Source of the DNA: Parvimonas sp.
GTDB taxonomy: Bacteria > Bacillota > Clostridia > Tissierellales > Peptoniphilaceae
DNA length: 55,605 bases
NCBI GenBank assembly: GCA_022770425.1
Contig: JALEHY010000002.1
Coordinates: 1 to 55,605 of the forward strand
Direction of reading: 5' to 3'
Below the pieces are notes generated by a model. The model was given only the letters and a program-made list of their open reading frames with translations. It did no database searches and was not told where the DNA came from. Position 1 is the stretch's first letter. Each line of letters opens with the position of its first letter. A program made the translations under genes and the position numbers. This document shows, in pieces, positions 49,284-55,605 of the stretch.

Positions 49284-52200
49284 TTACTTTTCCTTTTTGG
49301 AAATAAGTATATCCCCTTCTCGTGATATTTTTTTGCTCCTTATCGCTCTTGAAATTGCCGGTTTTAAATAAGATCTAATTTTATCTGTCAATCTATTACT
49401 TCCAAGCAATTCTGCTGTTCTTTTTAGTAATTCTTGTTCAGAAATAGCATCCGAATTATATACTATAAAAGTAATTAAATTAGATATTTCTTCCTGCGAT
49501 ATTTTATATATTTCTCTTTTATAAAGATCAGACGGAAGTCTATATTTATTATAATTTCTAAATTCTTCTGAAGAATTCCAATAAATAGTCTCATTATGTT
49601 CTTTTGTTTTATATGATTTAACTTTAGATATTGAAAAATCAAAAATTGAAATAATTCTTTTAGTAAGTCTTATATTTCCAAATATTTCACTAAGTCTATC
49701 ATATAGCAAATTAACAGAGATAGGGGCTTCAGCTTTTATTATTTTTGAAACTTCTTCTGATATGATTTTATAATTTTCGATACTAACATCATCTGCAGAA
49801 AAATTGTTATAATATTTTTCATATTTAACGTCAAATACTTCTATAAGTTTTGAATTATCATCTTCTTCAAAAATGGTTTTTGAAGATGCTATTGTACTGT
49901 TTAAATCATTATCAAAAGAGTTTATTTTTAACAATTCGTCTTTATTTTTATTTATATCTTCATAAAATATATCCTTGAAATAATCTTTGTTTCTTACTAA
50001 TTCATTAATTAAATTTCCTTCAACATTTTTATTATTATCGGATATAACATCATTACCTTTTTCTTTAAAATCTAAATTTTCAGTTATAGCCTCCGTTTTT
50101 TCTTCAAACTTATAATCTTCAAAATTTGATAAGTAAGCTTGTATTTTTTCAAATTCTCTATCAGGATTTTCAAAATAATCAACACTCCATATATTAATAA
50201 TTTTCCAACCCAAACTTTTCAATATAGAAGGTTTAAGAGAGCATCTGTCTCTTACATTCTTTATTTTAAAGTAATTTTCTCCATCAATAACTATGGCAAG
50301 TAAATAATCTTTTTTTGATTTTACAACTATATCAATTTTGAGATTAGAATTTCCAAAATTTTTTTCACATTCAAATCCAAGCTTATTAATTCTTTCAACA
50401 ATAGAATCAATTATAGCTGATTGTTTTTTTGAATCTGAAATAAATAACGATTTTGGAAGATTTCCTTTTTTGGCAAATTCAATAAATTTTTTTATACCAA
50501 TCATACCTTCAGAAGAAGTTCTTCTAATGTCAATATCTTCATGATTAATAGATGAAAATATCACCATTTCTCTTCTTGCTCTTGTAATTGCTACATTTAA
50601 TCTTCTCCAACCTCCTTTTCGATTAAGAGGTCCGAAATTCATTGACATCTTTCCATCTTGATCCTTTGCAAAACAAATAGAAAACAGAATTATATCTCTT
50701 TCATCACCCTGAACATTTTCTAAATTTTTAATAAATATTTCCTCTTTCAATTTTTTAGATTCTTTCTCAAAATTTGGATTTTTTCTAAACTTTTCTTGAA
50801 GTAAGTCATCAATTAAGTCTTGTTGTTGAGTATTAAATGTTATTACTCCTATGCTATCATATTGCTTTTTATTCAAAATTCTATCTTCTATCTCATCAAT
50901 AATAGCTTTAGCTTCTACTAAATTTGTCCTTGAAGTTCCCCTATCGTATACACCATTAAGCTTTACTAAAGATACCTTTGACTCCATATCTTTAGGTGAC
51001 GGAAAAGTATTCATTCTACCGTCATAATACATACTATTCGAAAAAGAAATTAAACTTTCACTCTGAGATCTATAATGCCAATTCAGATATTTACTAGGCA
51101 TATTAATAGCTAAACAATCTTCAAGCAAACTTTCCATATCTTCAAACATAATATTATCTTCATCAGATATTCTTGAATTAAAAAATGTAGTTGGTGGTAG
51201 TTGCTTAGGATCTCCAACAATTACACAATCCTTAGCACGTGACATTGCTCCAACCGCCGTACTCGTTTGTATTTGTGAAGCCTCATCAAATATTACTAAA
51301 TCAAACTTAGGATAAGAAGGATCAATATACTGTGCCACAGATATAGGACTCATCAAAAAGATTGGACAATATTTTGTAATAATATGTTTAGTATTATTAA
51401 ATAATTCTCTTATGGAACACAATCTCCCCTTACTGGATATAGCTTTAGTTAAAAAAGCTATTTCTTTTGCCTCTTGATCGTTTACTAATCTTACATCAGG
51501 TTTTCGTTTTTGTGAACGTAAAATAATTTCCTTTTTACAAGCATATTCATATTCTTTCAAATACATATTATATCTTTCAATTAAGTCTTCAAAAGTTCTC
51601 CCGTTAAATCTAGAAAGAGCATCAATTTTAATAGTTTCGTAATTTATCAATTCATTGGTAAGTGAAGACTTATAATGTTCATATATTTTATCTTGACTAA
51701 TATCATTATTCAATAATGCCTCAACTACACAATAGATACCCTCTTTTTTAAAATCAGAAAAAACTTGACAAAGATTAGACCAATCTTTCCACTTGTCAAT
51801 ATTATTAAGCCATCTATTTGTAGCTTCAGATAATTTTGAAATTTCTCCAGATTGTTTTATATCACTAATATCTATTAAAAACTCCTTATCAATTTCAAAA
51901 AAATCCGACTTAAAGTTGTTAAAAGAATTAATAACTTCTGTTAATTTTTGTACATCATGTTCCATCATGTCAATTAATTCAATATAAATTTCAAAAATTT
52001 CCGCATTGGTAGCATTGTATTTTTCACGATATATTTTTATAGAATTTTCCAATTTATATAAATCTTCCAATGGATCAATATTTAAATAGTCAATTACAAT
52101 CGGAAATTCATTAACGACTTTATTTATCTTATTTTTAAGCTCTTCTCTTATAGATTTTATACTCGTTATATTATTTAAAATCTCAATCGCATTATTTTCA

Positions 52201-55200
52201 TTTACTTTATATGAACTTTTCGAAAAAACATTAATTTTATCAAGCACTTTACTAATTTGTTTTCCTCTAAAAAAGAATTTTTTTGAAACTTCCAAATATT
52301 CTTTTTTAATACTTAATTCATCAATATCTAAAATTTTACAATCAAAATTTTCAAGTATATCTTTTGAAGATAAATCATACTGTTCTTTTATATTAATAAT
52401 TTCCTCAAAAAATAATATCATATCCGGATCACATAATTTATTAAACAAGTTTTGATCTAATTTTGTCTTAATATTATTTTCATTTACTACATTATATAGT
52501 ACCTCTAATATCTCAAATTTATTTATAGTATTTATTATTCTTGATGTATTAGTTACACTTTCTATTTGTTTTAAATATCTATTAATTGAATCCAGTTTAT
52601 TAGTGAGTTCTTTTTTGTTTTGAATTGAATAATTTCCACTTGTAAATTCTTTTAGTGGATGATCTGAAACTTTTCCGTCAACATATTCAAGAGCTTTTAT
52701 TAAAAATTTTATATTATTATCCCATTTTTCAAGTGTATATTCTTCTATTTTTTCAATAGAAGATTTATCAAAATTTATTTTTTTACCGACATAATTGTAT
52801 TTACTGTTTTCTTCTATTAACTCATAAATAGATTTCCCAAATACCCTTACTTTGTGAAGTTCTCTAATTGGTAATGAAATTTCATTTTTAATTTTTTGGA
52901 GTAATTGTGCTGTATGATTATACTCAGAAGCTTTAATTGTATCTACGCTATTTATAACTTTATTTAATTTTTCTAAAACTTTACTCTTCTTGGTTTTATT
53001 TGAATGAATTTCAAGAACATAATCATCTAAACCTATTTTTTCTAATCTATCTTTAACAACATTTAATGCCGCTATTTTTTCTGCTACAAAAATTACACTT
53101 TTACCATGAAAAATTGCATTTGCAATCATATTAGTAATAGTTTGAGACTTCCCTGTTCCCGGAGGTCCATGAAGTATAAAAGAAGAACCTCTGTTAGCTT
53201 CAATAATTGCAGCTAATTGACTGGAATCCACACTGGATGCGATTGCAATATCATTAGATTTTATTGCATCATCAATTGATTCAGAATCCACCTCATCTTC
53301 AATATAGTCACTAAATCTTCCATTAAGAAGTCCTTTTACAACTTTATTTGTAGCTAATTCATCTAATCTTGTATTAATATCATTCCACATTACAAATTGA
53401 CTAAATGAAAATATCCCAATAGATGCAACTTCTAAAATATCCCATCCGGATTTTAATTCAATTGCTCTTCGCAAAGAATTAAATACTAAATTAATATCTA
53501 CACCGCTATCATCAAGCGGTAAAGGATTTAAACCTCCAATATTCAAATCAAACTTTTGTCTTAACATTTCAAGTAAAGTTATATTCATTTGAGAATCTTC
53601 ATCTCTCAATGATATACTATAAGTACCTTTGGATTTTCTAACAATATCTATCGGCAAAAGAATAACAGGAGCATATCTGAATTCAGAATTTTCATCTATC
53701 CATTTCATAAATCCGACTGCAAGGTACAAATTATTAGTTCCATTTTCTTCAATAGAATTTTTAGCCATTCTATATAAATTTTTCATAGAATAATTAAGAG
53801 TTTCTTCATCTAAAAATGTTCGTATTCTTTTTGACTTAAATTCCATTGTAGTAAGTTTTTCTATTAACTCCCCTTCAGAAACTAAATCATGTAGTTCTTT
53901 TTTATTAATACTTCCACTCCATTTATCCGGTCTGGAACAAATTTCAAATGCTTCTCCTTTTGCTAAAGCGTCTTCAAGTATTGATAAATTAGAAATAATT
54001 AATTGAAGATTATTTGCTCCCGGTCTAAATGATATAAGACTATTTCTTTTAGACAAATCCAAAAGATTCTTGCTCCACATCTTAGCTTTATCCATTTTTT
54101 CCATTACATCAGTATCTAAAAAATGCTCTTTTATATCTACATCGGATACATTAACATTCTTAGCATCTTCATTTATTCCATAATCAACATAAGTCACTTC
54201 ACCGTTTTCTACGGTTTTAACAGGAAGTGGCCTTATACCTGAACAGTGAGAATAAACTACATCTATAGCTATAAAAAGATTTTGATTTAATTCAAAATAA
54301 CTTCTTGCTTGTCTTACAGCCTTGTCAAAAGATTGAACTTTTGTATCATTCATATAAGTACATTCTAATACTTCTATATCATTAATACCATTAGCAAGTA
54401 ATTTATTAATATCTTCTTGATTATCGACAATTTGATAAGGAAAAGTAGTTTCTTTAAGCCAAACTCCTACAAATGCATGTCCTTCAATGATCATAATAAT
54501 TGGATGAAGTCCAACCGATTCACATAACGATGCAAAAAGTATCGCCATATCAATACAAGTTCCTCTCTTAGTAGAAATAACTTCATTTGGTAATCTAATT
54601 CTTTGTCCTGTTACAAAACTTATTGGAGGCAATGCATATGCTATCTTTTGCTCATATATAGCAGAATAAATAGCTGCCATTTGTTTCCTAACAAATGTTT
54701 TATCTTTACTGTATCCTAAAAATGATATTGATCCTGTACTTTCCTCTAAAAATTTAGTTGCATTAGGAATTAGGTTTAATACTTCAGGGGCATTTGGAGT
54801 AACAAAAGAAGCAAGAAGCTGAGGAAAAATTTTATAACCTGTCCAATGATTTAACGGTTCTAAATCAAAATACTTAAACTTACAACTTAACTGAACATCA
54901 TTTACTAACCATTTAAAAGTAACCTTACACTTATCCAATTCATTTATATTTACTAACTTCGCCTTGTCAATATTAAATTCAAAACTCTCTATAGTATAAC
55001 TTTCATTAGCTTCAATATTAGGTATCGAAATACTAATATTTCCTATAACATCCGTATCAAAAATTATTTCTAATTTACTATTATCTATAACATTACTTGT
55101 ATTATTTTCAAGATTAATTGAAAAAATAAGCGGTATACTATTCACATACAAATTGTAATTGAAAACTTCTAAGCTTTCAAATAATATTCGATATTTATCA

Positions 55201-55217
55201 ATATTTTGTTCAATCAT
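49284..55217 (-). CDS. Giant DUF4011 / SF1 helicase / Vsr-like nuclease protein, putative anti-phage defence
   Basis: A 1977-residue protein. In order: a beta-rich N-terminal part (about 1-130); a transglutaminase-like segment with Cys221 (KRGTCIDMAILFASLC), His247 (EGHAFVGVW) and Asp265 (IVDNQED); DUF4011 (about 365-640); an SF1 helicase with Walker A GPPGTGKS (684-691), a long coiled-coil insertion (about 735-1240), Walker B DEAS (1311-1314), VGDPKQLPP and the final RRLNVAITRARREMVIFSS (about 1537-1555). A Vsr/PD-(D/E)xK-like domain follows (about 1600-1690, IDIVVKSKKD, DGENYF, SLGWKIINIWSVDYF), then a DUF3320-like end (about 1840-1977). ATG at 55217 follows GGAGG. From memory, DUF4011-helicase-Vsr proteins (hhe) were reported as single-gene phage defence; function here is inferred. 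Confidence 0.85.
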   Translation of the reverse strand: MIEQNIDKYRILFESLEVFNYNLYVNSIPLIFSINLENNTSNVIDNSKLEIIFDTDVIGNISISIPNIEANESYTIESFEFNIDKAKLVNINELDKCKVTFKWLVNDVQLSCKFKYFDLEPLNHWTGYKIFPQLLASFVTPNAPEVLNLIPNATKFLEESTGSISFLGYSKDKTFVRKQMAAIYSAIYEQKIAYALPPISFVTGQRIRLPNEVISTKRGTCIDMAILFASLCESVGLHPIIMIIEGHAFVGVWLKETTFPYQIVDNQEDINKLLANGINDIEVLECTYMNDTKVQSFDKAVRQARSYFELNQNLFIAIDVVYSHCSGIRPLPVKTVENGEVTYVDYGINEDAKNVNVSDVDIKEHFLDTDVMEKMDKAKMWSKNLLDLSKRNSLISFRPGANNLQLIISNLSILEDALAKGEAFEICSRPDKWSGSINKKELHDLVSEGELIEKLTTMEFKSKRIRTFLDEETLNYSMKNLYRMAKNSIEENGTNNLYLAVGFMKWIDENSEFRYAPVILLPIDIVRKSKGTYSISLRDEDSQMNITLLEMLRQKFDLNIGGLNPLPLDDSGVDINLVFNSLRRAIELKSGWDILEVASIGIFSFSQFVMWNDINTRLDELATNKVVKGLLNGRFSDYIEDEVDSESIDDAIKSNDIAIASSVDSSQLAAIIEANRGSSFILHGPPGTGKSQTITNMIANAIFHGKSVIFVAEKIAALNVVKDRLEKIGLDDYVLEIHSNKTKKSKVLEKLNKVINSVDTIKASEYNHTAQLLQKIKNEISLPIRELHKVRVFGKSIYELIEENSKYNYVGKKINFDKSSIEKIEEYTLEKWDNNIKFLIKALEYVDGKVSDHPLKEFTSGNYSIQNKKELTNKLDSINRYLKQIESVTNTSRIINTINKFEILEVLYNVVNENNIKTKLDQNLFNKLCDPDMILFFEEIINIKEQYDLSSKDILENFDCKILDIDELSIKKEYLEVSKKFFFRGKQISKVLDKINVFSKSSYKVNENNAIEILNNITSIKSIREELKNKINKVVNEFPIVIDYLNIDPLEDLYKLENSIKIYREKYNATNAEIFEIYIELIDMMEHDVQKLTEVINSFNNFKSDFFEIDKEFLIDISDIKQSGEISKLSEATNRWLNNIDKWKDWSNLCQVFSDFKKEGIYCVVEALLNNDISQDKIYEHYKSSLTNELINYETIKIDALSRFNGRTFEDLIERYNMYLKEYEYACKKEIILRSQKRKPDVRLVNDQEAKEIAFLTKAISSKGRLCSIRELFNNTKHIITKYCPIFLMSPISVAQYIDPSYPKFDLVIFDEASQIQTSTAVGAMSRAKDCVIVGDPKQLPPTTFFNSRISDEDNIMFEDMESLLEDCLAINMPSKYLNWHYRSQSESLISFSNSMYYDGRMNTFPSPKDMESKVSLVKLNGVYDRGTSRTNLVEAKAIIDEIEDRILNKKQYDSIGVITFNTQQQDLIDDLLQEKFRKNPNFEKESKKLKEEIFIKNLENVQGDERDIILFSICFAKDQDGKMSMNFGPLNRKGGWRRLNVAITRARREMVIFSSINHEDIDIRRTSSEGMIGIKKFIEFAKKGNLPKSLFISDSKKQSAIIDSIVERINKLGFECEKNFGNSNLKIDIVVKSKKDYLLAIVIDGENYFKIKNVRDRCSLKPSILKSLGWKIINIWSVDYFENPDREFEKIQAYLSNFEDYKFEEKTEAITENLDFKEKGNDVISDNNKNVEGNLINELVRNKDYFKDIFYEDINKNKDELLKINSFDNDLNSTIASSKTIFEEDDNSKLIEVFDVKYEKYYNNFSADDVSIENYKIISEEVSKIIKAEAPISVNLLYDRLSEIFGNIRLTKRIISIFDFSISKVKSYKTKEHNETIYWNSSEEFRNYNKYRLPSDLYKREIYKISQEEISNLITFIVYNSDAISEQELLKRTAELLGSNRLTDKIRSYLKPAISRAIRSKKISREGDILISKKEK

Positions 55218-55235
55218 TTTACCCTCCAAATAAAA

Positions 55236-55249
55236 CTGTAAAATTACAG
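55236..55249. promoter_or_regulatory. Palindrome CTGTAAAATTACAG before the giant helicase gene
   Basis: CTGTAA-AA-TTACAG is an inverted repeat about 20 bp before the helicase ATG, next to its GGAGG site. It may be an operator or a leader hairpin that controls translation. No strong promoter was recognised further upstream. Confidence 0.35.
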
Positions 55250-55256
55250 CCAACAA

Positions 55257-55605
55257 TTTTTCAAAATTTTTATTTATTTTAAATTCATATTTTATTTCAT
55301 AAATACAATATTAAAATACAAAATCAACTACACAGAAATTTACTTATTATCTATATGTTTATCATATTTTCTTTAATTATTATATCATTTTTAAATCGTG
55401 TTTCAAAGTGTAACTTCTTCTATGACTATTTTATCATATTATAAATATAATATATTAGTCAAATAACAAAAAATACTACTCATAAAAGAGTAGCATTTTT
55501 TAAACAACGGATAAATAATTATCCTAAAAAATTATTTAATTACAAATCACAACGATAAGAACCGACAAAGTCATCTTTCATTTATGTCAATGTTAATCCT
55601 ATTTC
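55257..55605. other. Right-end AT-rich intergenic region
   Basis: This stretch must contain the helicase promoter, but no convincing -35/-10 pair stands out. At 55468-55501 is a terminator-like hairpin. The last 100 bp have no long reading frame. Confidence 0.5.
55468..55501 (-). terminator. Terminator-like hairpin near the right edge
   Basis: CTACTC-ATAAAA-GAGTAG with flanking A- and T-tracts and one mismatch. It could end a minus-strand gene lying beyond the right edge. Confidence 0.6.

Noticed and set aside
55540..55582. A 13-codon minus-strand ORF (MKDDFVGSYRCDL) near the right edge, faintly like the start of a methionine-synthase-type protein.
   Set aside because: Too short to judge, no ribosome binding site, and it stops immediately.
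1..55605. tRNA, rRNA, riboswitch and CRISPR features.
   Set aside because: No cloverleaf, rRNA-like sequence, known riboswitch core or regularly spaced repeat was found on either strand by reading.

Overview
The window is a low-GC (roughly 28-30 % by eye), densely coded bacterial chromosome segment. Firmicute-type features run throughout: strong AGGAGG ribosome binding sites, consensus TTGACA/TATAAT promoters, HU, GreA, PrsA, a CoaX-type pantothenate kinase, an M29 aminopeptidase and a C69 dipeptidase. Base composition, protein style and the cell-wall repeat ANWWYDDGSAWYFF suggest a Gram-positive anaerobic coccus of the Peptoniphilaceae (Parvimonas-like; Helcococcus-like is an alternative). 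This is inference; no rRNA or tRNA gene is present to settle it.

Layout. 1-2.2 kb: pseudouridine salvage (psuK-psuG), with a promoter and a repeated operator-like hexamer. 2.3-5 kb: polyamine ABC permeases and binding protein (potBCD) without a potA ATPase. 5-11.3 kb: a greA-lysS-lipoprotein-aminotransferase-galU-capD run that joins housekeeping genes to nucleotide-sugar synthesis. 11.4-14.9 kb: a rhodanese, a beta-hydroxyacid dehydrogenase and a dipeptidase. 14.87-15.18 kb: a short, internally deleted IS3-family remnant sitting in the loop of a transcription terminator. 15.2-18.7 kb: rmuC, a polysaccharide deacetylase and an acyltransferase. 18.7-22 kb: a virulence-type pair, a secreted C39-like cysteine peptidase with three cell-wall-type repeats and a cholesterol-dependent cytolysin. 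Between them lie three tandem 53-bp units, each carrying a promoter. 22.5-36.8 kb: housekeeping genes tex, lpdA, hup, prsA, mfd, pth, prs, glmU, udp, rsmI and a trmN6-type methyltransferase. 36.9-42.3 kb: a UvrD-like helicase, a five-gene phosphoester/lipid operon facing it, and rpsT. 42.4-45.2 kb: five overlapping type IV pilin/pseudopilin genes with no assembly machinery. 45.2-49.2 kb: M29 aminopeptidase, dus, coaX, a small membrane protein and a DUF2200 protein. 49.3-55.2 kb: one giant 1977-residue protein with a transglutaminase-like domain, DUF4011, an SF1 helicase, a Vsr-like nuclease and a DUF3320-like end. This architecture resembles single-gene anti-phage systems.

How the parts fit. 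Several genes shape the surface: capD, galU and the DegT aminotransferase (sugars), the deacetylase and acyltransferase (wall or glycan modification), PrsA (folding of secreted proteins), the pilins, the repeat-bearing peptidase and the pore-forming toxin. The strongest leads are the helicase-nuclease, the cytolysin with its Pro-containing undecapeptide, the triplicated promoter before the peptidase, and the IS remnant splitting a terminator. Several start codons were moved from the longest possible ORF to an ATG with a good ribosome binding site (psuG, lpdA, pth, glmU, udp, rsmI, the UvrD-like gene, rpsT, coaX, three pilin-cluster genes, DUF2200, the giant helicase). No CRISPR array, tRNA, rRNA, intact transposon, prophage or replication origin was seen.
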